DNA from: Ensifer adhaerens
GTDB taxonomy: Bacteria; Pseudomonadota; Alphaproteobacteria; Rhizobiales; Rhizobiaceae
Direction of reading: 5' to 3'
Length of the DNA: 64,000 nt
Assembly (NCBI RefSeq): GCF_020035535.1
Contig: NZ_CP083349.1
Coordinates: 1,984,001-2,048,000, forward strand
The stretch's first letter is position 1. Each line of letters begins with the position of its first letter. The position numbers were made by a program, and so were the translations under genes. The notes under the pieces were generated by a model that saw only the letters and a list, made by a program, of their open reading frames with translations, was not told the DNA's origin and did no database searches. Shown in pieces: positions 31,840 to 40,346 of the stretch.

Positions 31840-32558
31840 CAGCCCCTCCTGACGCCGCGCGAGAACCGGCGCTCGGTGGCCTGAAGAACGAGGCCCGAGA
31901 CCGTGGAAATGGCGAGATAGATCATCGCCGCGATGAAGAAGAAGTCGAAGGGACGGCTGGTTGAGCCGGCGCCGATCTGCGCCTGGCGCAGGAGTTCGAC
32001 GACGCCCGTAACCGAGACCAGCGCCGATTCCTTCAGCACCACCTGCCAGACGTTGCCGAGCCCCGGCAGCGCATAACGCAGCGTCAGCGGCGCGATGATG
32101 CGGCGGAACTTGAGGAACTGCCCCATGCCGCAGGCGGTTGCCGCCTCCAGTTCGCCCGGATGCACGGCACGAAAGGCGCCGCGATAGACCTCGGTCTGCT
32201 GGGCGCCGGAGGTGATGCCAACCGCGAGCGCGCCGGCGATGAAGCCGGGAAAGCTGACGAAACCCTCCGCACCGAACAATTGGCCGACGGCGGTCACCAC
32301 GGCGCTGCCGCCGAAATAGAAGAGATAGATGACCAGGAGGTCGGGAATGCCGCGAAGCACGGTGGTATAGGTCTCGGCGCAACGGCGCACGATCGGTCCG
32401 CCGGAGATTTTCGCCCAGGCACCGAAGGTGCCGATGACGCCGCCGATCACAAACCCTGCGATCGCGATCAGGATCGTCATCCAGGCGCCGGCGGCAAGCG
32501 CCGGCCCCCAGCCGTCCGGCCCGACGCTGATGATGTCAAGGAAACCGGGCTCAGTCAT
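31839..32558 (-). CDS. Amino-acid ABC transporter permease, subunit 1
   Basis: A 239-residue permease of the same family, EAA loop 'ELEAATACGMGQFLKFRRII', 'TVLRGIPDLLVIYLFYFG'. The two permeases form the heterodimeric channel. It follows the amidohydrolase gene by 33 bp. Confidence 0.92.
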   Translation of the reverse strand: MTEPGFLDIISVGPDGWGPALAAGAWMTILIAIAGFVIGGVIGTFGAWAKISGGPIVRRCAETYTTVLRGIPDLLVIYLFYFGGSAVVTAVGQLFGAEGFVSFPGFIAGALAVGITSGAQQTEVYRGAFRAVHPGELEAATACGMGQFLKFRRIIAPLTLRYALPGLGNVWQVVLKESALVSVTGVVELLRQAQIGAGSTSRPFDFFFIAAMIYLAISTVSGLVLQATERRFSRGVRRG

Positions 32559-32591
32559 CTCAGCGCCTCCCTTCGCTTGTCGATCGATGAC

Positions 32592-34016
32592 TTAACCATG
32601 GTTCACCCCGGGGATCGGCGGGTCGACATCGTCAGGAATGGGATTGACGAAGGGCGTGCCCTCCAGCCGTGCCGCGTGGTCGGCCTTGGCAGCGGCAATA
32701 AGCGTGGGATCGAGGATCAGCTCGACCGCCGTGCTCGCCATCACCTTGGCCGCGTGCTCCATGCCCTTGTGCGCGGCCGGCAGCTTGCCCTGCGCGACCA
32801 GCTGCCAGGAATGGCCGGGCGTACCGATCGCGTAGGTCGCGCCGCGCATCTGCACGGTCGGCACCACCCAGCTCACCGTTCCGACATCGGTGGAGCCGAC
32901 GAGCGTGCCGGCGCCGTTTTCCGGCGGAAAGATCGTGTCGCACAGCGAAATGCCGCGGCGCAACTTCAGCCCGAAACGCTCGAAGGCAGAGGCGATATCC
33001 TCGCCGGTAAAGGTCTCCTGGAACTTTGCCGCCATCCGCCGGTCATCCTCGTCGAACTCAGGCGGGCCCAGATGCTCGAGCTGGCGATGCATCAGCGCTT
33101 CGAGCGGCGTGTTGCCGATCAGGTTGGCGTCGCCGCTGACGATCTCGTCCGTGACCGTGGTGCCGGTCATCATGGCGGCGCCCTTGGCGACGCTGCGGAC
33201 GCGTTCGACGAGGTCGAGCAGTTCCGGCAGGCTGCGGGCGCGCACGAGATAGCGCGCCTTGGCGCGGGCCTGCACCACATTCGGCGCATTGCCGCCCGTA
33301 TCGGTCACCGCATAGTGGATGCGCGCCGACGACGGCACGTGCTCACGCAGATAGTTGACGCCGACATTCATCAGCTCGAGCGCGTCGAGCGCGCTGCGGC
33401 CGAGATGGGGCGCCGCCGATGCATGCGACGCCCGGCCACTGAAGCGGAAGTCGAGCTCATTGCAGGCAAGCGAGATCGGGTTGTTGACACCGGCAAAGGG
33501 TGCAGGATGCCAGGAGATGGCGACATCGACATCGTCGAACACGCCGGCGCGCACCATGAAACCCTTGGACGAGCCGCCCTCTTCCGCCGGGCAACCGTAA
33601 TAGCGGACCCGCCCCTTGATGCCCTTGGCAGCGAGATAATCCTTGACGGCGGTTGCCGCCATCATCGCGCCGGCGCCAAGCAGATTGTGGCCGCAGCCAT
33701 GACCGTTGCCGCCTTCGACAAGCGGGCGCTCCTCGGCGAGGCCTGCTTCCTGGCTCAATCCCGGCAGCGCGTCGAACTCGCCGAGAATGGCGATGACCGG
33801 TCCGCCCTCGCCCGCCTCGCCCATCACCGCCGTCGGCATGCCGGCAATGCCGCGCGACACGCGAAAGCCCTCGGCCTCCAGCAAATCGGCATGTTCGGCC
33901 GACGAGGAAAACTCCTCGTAATTGGTTTCCGGCGTATCCCAGACCCGGTCGCTGAGCACGAAAAACCGCTCGCGCTTGGCTTCGAGAAGGTCCCAGACGG
34001 CATCGGCATTTTTCAT
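32592..34016 (-). CDS. M20-family amidohydrolase (AbgB-like)
   Basis: A 474-residue zinc peptidase/amidohydrolase: 'GEFDALPGLSQ', 'GGNGHGCGHNLLGAG' (metal ligands), 'YYGCPAEEGGSSKGFM' and a dimerisation domain near residues 180-310. Relatives cleave p-aminobenzoyl-glutamate, indoleacetyl-amino acids or other N-acyl amino acids. Being first in an operon with an amino-acid ABC transporter, it likely hydrolyses the imported conjugate in the cytoplasm. Divergent from a GntR regulator. Confidence 0.88.
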   Translation of the reverse strand: MKNADAVWDLLEAKRERFFVLSDRVWDTPETNYEEFSSSAEHADLLEAEGFRVSRGIAGMPTAVMGEAGEGGPVIAILGEFDALPGLSQEAGLAEERPLVEGGNGHGCGHNLLGAGAMMAATAVKDYLAAKGIKGRVRYYGCPAEEGGSSKGFMVRAGVFDDVDVAISWHPAPFAGVNNPISLACNELDFRFSGRASHASAAPHLGRSALDALELMNVGVNYLREHVPSSARIHYAVTDTGGNAPNVVQARAKARYLVRARSLPELLDLVERVRSVAKGAAMMTGTTVTDEIVSGDANLIGNTPLEALMHRQLEHLGPPEFDEDDRRMAAKFQETFTGEDIASAFERFGLKLRRGISLCDTIFPPENGAGTLVGSTDVGTVSWVVPTVQMRGATYAIGTPGHSWQLVAQGKLPAAHKGMEHAAKVMASTAVELILDPTLIAAAKADHAARLEGTPFVNPIPDDVDPPIPGVNHG

Positions 34017-34048
34017 CGTTTCTTGACTTCCGCAATAATAGTAACCAG

Positions 34049-34062
34049 AATTGGCGCCAATT
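34049..34062. promoter_or_regulatory. GntR-type operator candidate, copy 1
   Basis: AATTGGCGCCAATT is a perfect 14-bp palindrome 33 bp upstream of the amidohydrolase start. A second, two-mismatch copy (AAATGGAGCCAATT) lies at 34191-34204. Confidence 0.6.
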
Positions 34063-34190
34063 TATGATAACATTTTTGGATACACAAGAGGGTCCTGAAA
34101 CATTTCGACCGATGTGCACAACGGCGAAGCCAGCATGGAACGCCGCTCCCGCGCATTGAATTGTTCAGGGCAGCATCATAGTTTCTCCAA

Positions 34191-34204
34191 AAATGGAGCC
34201 AATT
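34191..34204. promoter_or_regulatory. GntR-type operator candidate, copy 2
   Basis: AAATGGAGCCAATT matches 12 of 14 bases of the palindrome at 34049-34062 and lies 84 bp before the regulator start. Both copies being within the divergent gap argues for control of both transcription units. Confidence 0.5.
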
Positions 34205-34287
34205 CCGCCGCGACAGGCAACGTGGGCGCCCGCCGCCGAAGTGGCGCGCGCGCCGGCGACAGCGGCCAAGAAAGTGTAAGGCAGGGA

Positions 34288-34944
34288 ATGAGCGACGATC
34301 TGACGGAAATGCTGGCGCCCGAGGAAAAGCCCGAGGAGAAGAAGGACGTCACCGACCTCTTGCTGCACGACATCCTGACCGGGACCTTGCCGGCGGGTGC
34401 CTGGCTCAAACAGATCGACCTGGAGCGCCGCTACGATTGCACACGGCCCGAAGTGCGCCGGGCGCTGGACCGCCTGTCGCAGCGCCGGCTGGTGCAGCAC
34501 AATCCCAACCGCGGCTACCAGGTCTACGAACTCGACGACCAGCGCACCCGGGAGATCAGCGATATCCGCGTGATCCTGGAGACCGGCGTCGCCGACAGGA
34601 TGATCGCCAATGTCACGCCGGCGGCGATCAGCGAGTTGCGCGGGCTTGCAAGGGAGTTTGACGAGATGTCGTTCCGCGGCTCCATCATGGAGCATTACGA
34701 CGCCAACCTCGCCTTCCACCGCGCGCTTCTGCAGCTCGCCGGCAATTCCGAACTCGTCGACGTCGTTGCCGAAATCCGCCAGCGCACCGTGTCTGCCCCG
34801 GTGTCGCAATGGCGCACCCGCGCCCGCATCGAGCAGTCCGCGCGCGAGCATCATCTGATGGTCGATGCACTTGAGGCGAGAGACCTGGCCGAACTGAAAC
34901 GCCTGATCGAAATCCACATCCGCCAGGCGCCGATCAAGGCGTGA
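34288..34944 (+). CDS. GntR-family (FCD) transcriptional regulator
   Basis: A 218-residue regulator with an N-terminal winged helix ('LLLHDILTGTLPAGAWLKQ', 'RYDCTRPEVRRALDRLSQRRLVQ' in part) and a C-terminal FCD effector domain with 'DANLAFHRALLQLAGN', 'EHHLMVDALEARD' supplying metal or ligand-binding His residues. It most likely represses the divergent amidohydrolase-transporter operon until its substrate appears. GGCAGGGA precedes the ATG; the frame upstream is non-coding. Confidence 0.88.
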   Translation: MSDDLTEMLAPEEKPEEKKDVTDLLLHDILTGTLPAGAWLKQIDLERRYDCTRPEVRRALDRLSQRRLVQHNPNRGYQVYELDDQRTREISDIRVILETGVADRMIANVTPAAISELRGLAREFDEMSFRGSIMEHYDANLAFHRALLQLAGNSELVDVVAEIRQRTVSAPVSQWRTRARIEQSAREHHLMVDALEARDLAELKRLIEIHIRQAPIKA

Positions 34945-34968
34945 GCCTTGCCGGCACCCTTGCGGTGA

Positions 34969-35616
34969 CTATCCGCCAAAGAGGATCGTCACCGCCACCA
35001 GCACGGCCCCAATCGCCGCCATAGCAAAGGCCATCGGCCAGGGGCTGCGGCCCATGTAGCGGCCAAGACGCGCGCCGATGACGAAGAGCATGACGAGTGC
35101 GATGGCGTTCGAAACGCGCATTGCCAGCGCAACATCATCGACCAACAGGAACGGAATGCTGGGCGGCAGCGTCGATATGACCACGAGCAGGAAGATGGCG
35201 AAGGCCGCCTTCAGGTCATGCCCGGTGACCGCCCTGTGCCTGGGATCACAGGAAAGCGCCCTCACCCGCAAAAGCAGCGCCTCGGTCTCCTTTGGCGAAG
35301 ACACGCGACGCACGTCATCCGGCAGGTTTTCCAGAAACATCTTGCGGGCACGATCGATCGGCTCACGCCGGAGCGCATCGAGGAAGCCGCGGCGACGCAC
35401 CCTCTCGACCGCCGTCGTCAGCACATACATGACGCCGTCGACGATGCCCCAGGCGATGTTGCACCCCAAGGCGGCGACCAGCACGGCGTTGACCCCACCC
35501 TCTTCGCCGGCCACCGTGCTCATCGTTCCGGTGAAGGACAGCGCCATCAGTAGCCCGAAGATGATCTCCGAGAGACGGTCGATCGGATCGAGAACGGGGC
35601 GTGGATGGTCGCTCAA
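34969..35616 (-). CDS. VIT/CCC1-family transporter-like membrane protein
   Basis: A 215-residue protein with 'DRLSEIIFGLLMALSFTGTMS' at the N-terminus, a cytoplasmic middle region about residues 75-130, and three more hydrophobic segments to the C-terminus. This is the VIT1/CCC1 iron-manganese transporter arrangement. Metal specificity is unknown. It stands alone. Confidence 0.78.
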   Translation of the reverse strand: MSDHPRPVLDPIDRLSEIIFGLLMALSFTGTMSTVAGEEGGVNAVLVAALGCNIAWGIVDGVMYVLTTAVERVRRRGFLDALRREPIDRARKMFLENLPDDVRRVSSPKETEALLLRVRALSCDPRHRAVTGHDLKAAFAIFLLVVISTLPPSIPFLLVDDVALAMRVSNAIALVMLFVIGARLGRYMGRSPWPMAFAMAAIGAVLVAVTILFGG

Positions 35617-35690
35617 GGCCGTTCGCCCCGCGATACGAACCGAAGGGTGGCAGGCAAGGGTCGGAAGGCAGCAAACCGCATGCGGCCTCC

Positions 35691-36581
35691 CTATTGCATC
35701 TGCAGGTCGGCGAAGGCGTCACGCACGTGATCGGCAACCGCCAGCACCGGCGCCGGCGCATCGTTGATCACCTGCAGGCCGATATTGTAGTGGCCGAGAT
35801 CCGGCAAGCCGTCGCGTTCGCCGAGTTGCACCATTTCGCCCTGGACGAGGTAACGCGGCAGCGGCGCGATCGCGAGGCCGGCGAGAACGGCCGCCCGCTG
35901 GCCGGTCGTATAGGCGCTGAGGAAGGCGATGCGGAACTTGCGCCCCGCCCGCGACAGCTTCTCCACCGCATCCGCCCGCCAGACGCAGCCATCCTCCCAC
36001 ATCGACACCGGCAGCGGATCCTTCAGATGCGCATTGCCGCACTTGGCGCCGGCCCAGACCAGCTTCTCCTGCATCAGGATTTCACCATTCTTCGGCGTCC
36101 CCTCGGTGAGACTGTTGAAGATGGCGATGTCGAGCCGATGTTCGTCGACCTTCTTGCGCATGGCATTGCTCATGCCGATCGACACGTCGATCGTCACGTT
36201 GGGATAGGAATCGGCGAAGCGCTTCAGCACCTCCGGCAGGATGCGCTCACCGACATCTTCCGGCGCACCGACCCGCACGACACCGTTCATGTCCGGCAGC
36301 AGGAAGCGCGACACCGTTTCATTGTTGAGCGACAGCAGCCGGCGGGCATAGCCAAGCAGCATCTCCCCCTTCGGCGTCAGCGTCACCGAGCGCGCGTCGC
36401 GCAGGAAGAGCGTGCATCCCAGCATCTCCTCCAGCTTCTTGATCTGCATCGAGACGGCAGACGGCGTGCGGTAGACGGTTTCGGCAGCGGTGGTGAAATT
36501 GCCGGTCTCGGCAATGGCGACAAAGGTCTTCAGCACATCCATTTCAAGAAGCGGAAGCGCGTGGCGCATCATCATGTTCAT
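35691..36581 (-). CDS. LysR-family transcriptional regulator
   Basis: A 296-residue LTTR: HTH 'FVAIAETGNFTTAAETVYRTPSAVSMQIKKLEE' (in part, about residues 18-55) and a substrate-binding domain from residue 100. The HTH and 'GMLLGYARRLLSLNNE'-like linker resemble LrhA/HexA-type members. It is divergent from a DUF1127-like gene, with an inverted repeat between them. Confidence 0.88.
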   Translation of the reverse strand: MNMMMRHALPLLEMDVLKTFVAIAETGNFTTAAETVYRTPSAVSMQIKKLEEMLGCTLFLRDARSVTLTPKGEMLLGYARRLLSLNNETVSRFLLPDMNGVVRVGAPEDVGERILPEVLKRFADSYPNVTIDVSIGMSNAMRKKVDEHRLDIAIFNSLTEGTPKNGEILMQEKLVWAGAKCGNAHLKDPLPVSMWEDGCVWRADAVEKLSRAGRKFRIAFLSAYTTGQRAAVLAGLAIAPLPRYLVQGEMVQLGERDGLPDLGHYNIGLQVINDAPAPVLAVADHVRDAFADLQMQ

Positions 36582-36613
36582 GGCGGCATCCTCATTCAGA
36601 AAAACTGAAAGAT

Positions 36614-36643
36614 ATGTTCACTTCATTTCGTTTGATTGAACAT
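36614..36643. promoter_or_regulatory. LysR-box-like inverted repeat
   Basis: ATGTTCA (36614-36620) and TGAACAT (36637-36643), spacer 16 bp, in the AT-rich gap between the LysR gene and the DUF1127-like gene. Confidence 0.55.
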
Positions 36644-36693
36644 CAGGGATGGCCGATAGTCAAGCTCAAGGACGACGAAGGAAGGAGAAAGCC

Positions 36694-36972
36694 ATGTCCG
36701 CCGCCGTACTTGTTATCGCCGCTTCGAAGAGTTCCCTTTGTAACAGCCCGCCGTCGCCGGCAGTGGTAAAAAATGAGCATAGCAGGAGCAACGACATGGT
36801 CCTCAACGCCCTTACCCAAGTGATTGCCGTCCTCGACGGCGTTGTCCGGCATCGACGCGAACGGCAAATCGCCCGAAATCGGGTGGAAGCCCGGCGCGAA
36901 CTGGCCAAACTGCCGAAGCGAGTTCGCGACGACGTGATGTTTGCGGACCCGCTAATCAATCACTATGTTTGA
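36694..36972 (+). CDS. DUF1127-like small protein (92 aa)
   Basis: The C-terminal half ('VVRHRRERQIARNRVEARRELAKLP') has the Arg-rich pattern of DUF1127 proteins; the N-terminal 35 residues are unlike them. A very strong GGAAGGAG precedes the ATG. A shorter start at 36796 is possible. DUF1127 proteins are small basic regulators common in alphaproteobacteria. Confidence 0.65.
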   Translation: MSAAVLVIAASKSSLCNSPPSPAVVKNEHSRSNDMVLNALTQVIAVLDGVVRHRRERQIARNRVEARRELAKLPKRVRDDVMFADPLINHYV

Positions 36973-37071
36973 TGAAAGGCATCAAACATATTCGTTGGAA
37001 TGATAGATCAGGTTGCGCCATACATAGCCTCATGGTCGCGACCTGCTGAGAAACTCAGAAGGAGCCATGAA

Positions 37072-37275
37072 ATGTCCAACACTCAGTTTTCATCGGCCTC
37101 GGAACGGGCATCCTCCCACTCGTCCCTTCCGGGTCTCTTCAATCTGCAGGTTCGTGCCTGGGCAGCGTGGAAGCGCCATCGCCAGGAACGGGCTCTGGAA
37201 AACCTGTCCTATGACACGCTGAAGGACATCGGCTTCCCGTCGGTGGACGACGCAGTGCACAAGACCGGACAATGA
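37072..37275 (+). CDS. DUF1127-domain small protein (67 aa)
   Basis: Ends with 'AWAAWKRHRQERALENLSYDTLKDIGFPSVD', quoted in part, the DUF1127 signature 'L..LsdhtLkDIG'. AGAAGGAG precedes the ATG. It follows the DUF1127-like gene by 99 bp in the same direction and is ended by a terminator. Confidence 0.85.
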   Translation: MSNTQFSSASERASSHSSLPGLFNLQVRAWAAWKRHRQERALENLSYDTLKDIGFPSVDDAVHKTGQ

Positions 37276-37323
37276 CGTGACGGCTTGATCTGCTTTACGC
37301 GGATCGAGACGGCCGGATACAGT

Positions 37324-37360
37324 AAAGGGCATCGCCGAAAAGGCGGTGCCCTTTCTCTTT
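37324..37360 (+). terminator. Rho-independent terminator after DUF1127 gene
   Basis: AAAGGGCATCGCC pairs with GGCGGTGCCCTTT (one wobble) around GAAAA, then a pyrimidine-rich tail. Confidence 0.75.
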
Positions 37361-37429
37361 GCGCGGCTCACTTGCGGCGCACTCCGCCGGCCCCGCCAAG
37401 CGCGCGAGAAATGGTCGCTCGAATGCGGC

Positions 37430-37639
37430 TCAAGAAATCTGCAAGAGAAGCGACGGTGAACTGAGAAAACCCCCGGCCACGAGGCCAACGAATCCCAGCG
37501 CCAACGCCCCCGCTACTCCGTGGCTCTCCCAGCCGATGTGAGCGCCCAAAGCGGTGGCCGTCGCGATAATCGAAACCGCCCACAGGATCTTGGCCCGCGA
37601 GACCAAACGGCGACCGGCTGTTGATCCATCCTGCTTCAT
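37430..37639 (-). CDS. Small two-helix membrane protein (69 aa)
   Basis: Basic N-terminus, hydrophobic helix at about residues 18-34, second helix about 42-66. AAAGG lies upstream of the ATG. No family recognised. It is convergent with the DUF1127 gene. Confidence 0.5.
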   Translation of the reverse strand: MKQDGSTAGRRLVSRAKILWAVSIIATATALGAHIGWESHGVAGALALGFVGLVAGGFLSSPSLLLQIS

Positions 37640-38103
37640 ACTAAATCGCCTTTCCGAAGTGCCTGCAGCTTTGCATGCATGTGGAAATCGCGCGCCGCCA
37701 GAGCTCGGCCATCGTCCATCAATACGCTTCGCACTTTTCCTGGAGCCGCCTTGGGGTCCGGAACGCCTGGCACTTTTCCTGGCCTTGAGAGCAGACTTGT
37801 CTCATACCGACACCCCACCCCCACATCGAAAACGTCGCAATCGGCAAACACAACCCTGGAGCGTGCTTTGTAATTATTGCGTATCTCTGGCAGTTCTTGT
37901 CAGATAACGTCAGACACGCTGGAAAAACTGTCGCTTTCCTTACAAAAGCCTGAAAGACCGGACGAACCGCCTTTTGCCGAGCGATGTCGCAATGCGAAAT
38001 CACTTTGCGGTCGCTGCTATCCATGCGAATGTCGCAAACAGACAAGCCGAAGAGTATCTTCCAAGCGACGAATATACCCGCATCGCCAAGCATGGGAAGC
38101 CTC
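37640..38103. other. Long leader region before the GlxA-type regulator
   Basis: No convincing gene. GCACTTTTCCTGG occurs twice (37731-37743 and 37770-37782), a fragment type seen in rhizobial intergenic repeats. AT-rich stretch around 37860-37900 may be the promoter. In-frame starts for the regulator exist upstream (38026, 38032, 38092). Confidence 0.35.
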
Positions 38104-39108
38104 ATGAACAAGCCACTGACCAAAAAGCGTTCTCTCGTCTTCTTCCTGGTGCCGAACTTTTCCATGCTGCCCTTTTCGGCGGCGATCGAAACGCTCCGCA
38201 TCGCCAACCGCATGCTCGGCTACGAGGCCTATTCCTGGCGCCTCGCTTCGTCGGACGGCGAAAAGGTCCTCTCTTCGAGCGGCATCGCGCTCGAGGTGAA
38301 TTCGTCGCTGGCCGACGAGCGCAAGTTCCTCGGTGGCGAAAATCGCCCGTCGATGGTGCTGGTCTGTTCCGGCATCTATGTCGAAGACTTCAACAACAAG
38401 TCGGTCAATGCCTGGCTGCGCGAAGTCTACAACCGCGGCGTTGCCGTCGGCAGCCTGTGTACGGGCGCCCATGTGCTGGCCTCGGCCGGCCTTTTGACCG
38501 GCAAGCGCTGCGCCATCCACTGGGAAAACCTGCCGGGCTTCTCCGAAAGTTTCCCGCAGGTCGACGTCTATGCCGACCTCTACGAGATCGACAGCAACAT
38601 CTATACCTGCGCCGGTGGCACCGCCTCGCTGGACATGATGCTGAACCTGATCGACCAGGATTTCGGCGAGAACCTCGTCAACCGCGTCTGCGAACAGGCG
38701 CTGACCGACCGCGTGCGCGGGCCTCACGACCGCCAGCGCCTGCCGCTACGCGCCCGCCTCGGCGTGCAGAATGCCAAGGTTCTGTCGATCATCGAACTGA
38801 TGGAGGCAAACCTCGCCGAGCCGCTGTCGCTTCTGGAAATCGCCGAGGGCGCCGATCTCTCGCGCCGCCAGATCGAGCGACTGTTCCGCCAGGAAATGGG
38901 CCGCTCGCCTGCGCGCTATTATCTGGAAATCCGCCTCGACCGCGCAAGGCACCTGCTCATCCAGTCGTCGATGCCGGTCGTCGAAGTGGCGGTCGCCTGC
39001 GGCTTCGTCTCCGCCTCGCACTTCTCCAAGTGTTATCGCGAACTCTACAACCGCTCGCCGCAGCAGGAGCGCGCCGACCGCAAGCTGACGCTGCAGATGG
39101 CGCGGTAG
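38104..39108 (+). CDS. GlxA/GbdR-type AraC-family transcriptional regulator
   Basis: A 334-residue regulator: residues 5-190 form a DJ-1/PfpI-like domain ('VGSLCTGAHVLASAGLL', 'IDSNIYTCAGGTASLDMML') and 225-325 an AraC HTH pair ('SLLEIAEGADLSRRQIERLF', 'VAVACGFVSASHFSKCYREL'). The GlxA class includes GbdR and CdhR, which respond to glycine betaine metabolites and carnitine. The nearby bmt and MttB genes make a betaine-related ligand a reasonable guess, but they are over 11 kb away. The start at 38104 has GGGAAG before it; upstream Met codons are possible. Confidence 0.82.
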   Translation: MNKPLTKKRSLVFFLVPNFSMLPFSAAIETLRIANRMLGYEAYSWRLASSDGEKVLSSSGIALEVNSSLADERKFLGGENRPSMVLVCSGIYVEDFNNKSVNAWLREVYNRGVAVGSLCTGAHVLASAGLLTGKRCAIHWENLPGFSESFPQVDVYADLYEIDSNIYTCAGGTASLDMMLNLIDQDFGENLVNRVCEQALTDRVRGPHDRQRLPLRARLGVQNAKVLSIIELMEANLAEPLSLLEIAEGADLSRRQIERLFRQEMGRSPARYYLEIRLDRARHLLIQSSMPVVEVAVACGFVSASHFSKCYRELYNRSPQQERADRKLTLQMAR

Positions 39109-39130
39109 GGACCGATAGAAGGAAACCTTC

Positions 39131-39162
39131 AAAGGGCGGAGCAATCCGCCCTTTTTCGTTTT
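39131..39162 (+). terminator. Rho-independent terminator of the GlxA-type regulator
   Basis: AAAGGGCGGA (39131-39140)/TCCGCCCTTT (39145-39154), GCAA tetraloop, tail TTCGTTTT. Confidence 0.88.
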
Positions 39163-39274
39163 GCCGGCTCCACCAGCGAGATCAACCTGCTCAAGAGTTG
39201 AGTACGGCAAGCAACGCACCGGTACGCAACCTGTAGAGAACACATTTACAGAAATACAACCAGTTTCGACTTAG

Positions 39275-39303
39275 ACTCCGCCTCATATTGGTACGGAGTT
39301 TTT
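39275..39303 (+). promoter_or_regulatory. Hairpin covering the ribosome site of the PAP2 gene
   Basis: ACTCCG (39275-39280) can pair with CGGAGT (39294-39299); CGGAG is the only SD-like sequence before the ATG at 39304, and five T follow. The structure would hide the SD, or act as a weak terminator. Confidence 0.4.
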
Positions 39304-40248
39304 ATGGAAGATTTTTCTCAGGCTCGCCTATTCCTGATCGCGGGCACGATCTTTTCCTACGGGGCACTTTTGTTGACGTCATCCGTCTCCGGCTTTCCGC
39401 TGAGCTTTGAAGGATGGCTGTACGAGGCCGCCGCGTTCGCAACTGCCGTCTGCGCCGCCAGCTTCCTTGCGTTGCGCTTCAACTTTCACCAACTTCGGCC
39501 AATGATCGAATGTTGCGGATGCGGCCTACTCCTCGTAGTCCCGATCACCCTTTCAACCTACTTGTCGGCGCGGACAAACTTCCCTTTAGCCGACCATCAG
39601 CTCTCCGGATGGGACAAGTGGCTTGGAATCGACTGGTCGGCGATGATGGCATGGATCGATCGGCACTATCTCCTGTCCGAGGCGCTGAACAAGGCCTATC
39701 GTTCTTTCGCCTATCAGCTTCTGCTCTGCCCGGCCTTGCTGGTGCTGTCCAACCACCACAGGAGGGCCTATCAGATGGTTGGCGCCTACGCGCTCCTGTG
39801 CTTCCTGTCGAGCGCCATCTCGATTTTCTTCCCGGCGCTGGGCGCTTACGCCTACTACCAATTCGATGCGAGCAGCTTGCAACACATCAACGCAACCTAC
39901 GGATACCTCTTCCTCGAAGAGTTTCATGCAGTCCGGAACGATCCCAACTTCATCTGGCGACTGCCAGAGAGCCAGGGCATCGTGACATTTCCGTCGGTGC
40001 ATGCGGCCGTCGCTGTGCTCTGCGCATGGGCGCTGTGGCCTGTGCGCTTGCTCCGGTATCCCGCGCTCGTCCTGAACCTTGCAATGGGCTTCTCCGCGAT
40101 ACCCGCAGGAAGCCACTACGCCGTCGATGTCATCGCCGGCATGGCGGTCGCTGTGGCTTCCATAGGGTTCGTCACGAGGCCTGTGGGTCAAAGGTCCACC
40201 GCCTTGTCTGCACCGGCAACTCCTTCGCCCGTTCCCACCCAATCATGA
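39304..40248 (+). CDS. PAP2-superfamily membrane phosphatase/phosphotransferase
   Basis: A 314-residue protein with about eight membrane spans and the PAP2 motifs 'YRSFAYQL' region, 'FPSVHAAVAVL' (SxxxH) and 'AGSHYAVDVIAG' (catalytic His and Asp), as in the Aur1/Ipt1-like inositolphosphotransferase branch. It probably acts on a lipid phosphate or phospho-head group at the periplasmic face. Substrate not known. Confidence 0.82.
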   Translation: MEDFSQARLFLIAGTIFSYGALLLTSSVSGFPLSFEGWLYEAAAFATAVCAASFLALRFNFHQLRPMIECCGCGLLLVVPITLSTYLSARTNFPLADHQLSGWDKWLGIDWSAMMAWIDRHYLLSEALNKAYRSFAYQLLLCPALLVLSNHHRRAYQMVGAYALLCFLSSAISIFFPALGAYAYYQFDASSLQHINATYGYLFLEEFHAVRNDPNFIWRLPESQGIVTFPSVHAAVAVLCAWALWPVRLLRYPALVLNLAMGFSAIPAGSHYAVDVIAGMAVAVASIGFVTRPVGQRSTALSAPATPSPVPTQS

Positions 40249-40346
40249 AGCCAGTGCCCCATAATGCAGATCAGGCGCCACCGCTTGCACGCACCGCCAT
40301 TTTCGGTTGAATGGTCGCCGTTTCAGCAGCTTGGAGCAATGCGTCT

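Noticed and set aside
37731..37782. Repeat GCACTTTTCCTGG x2 as a possible operator
   Set aside because: Resembles a common rhizobial intergenic repeat fragment, and the spacing does not suit a regulator site.
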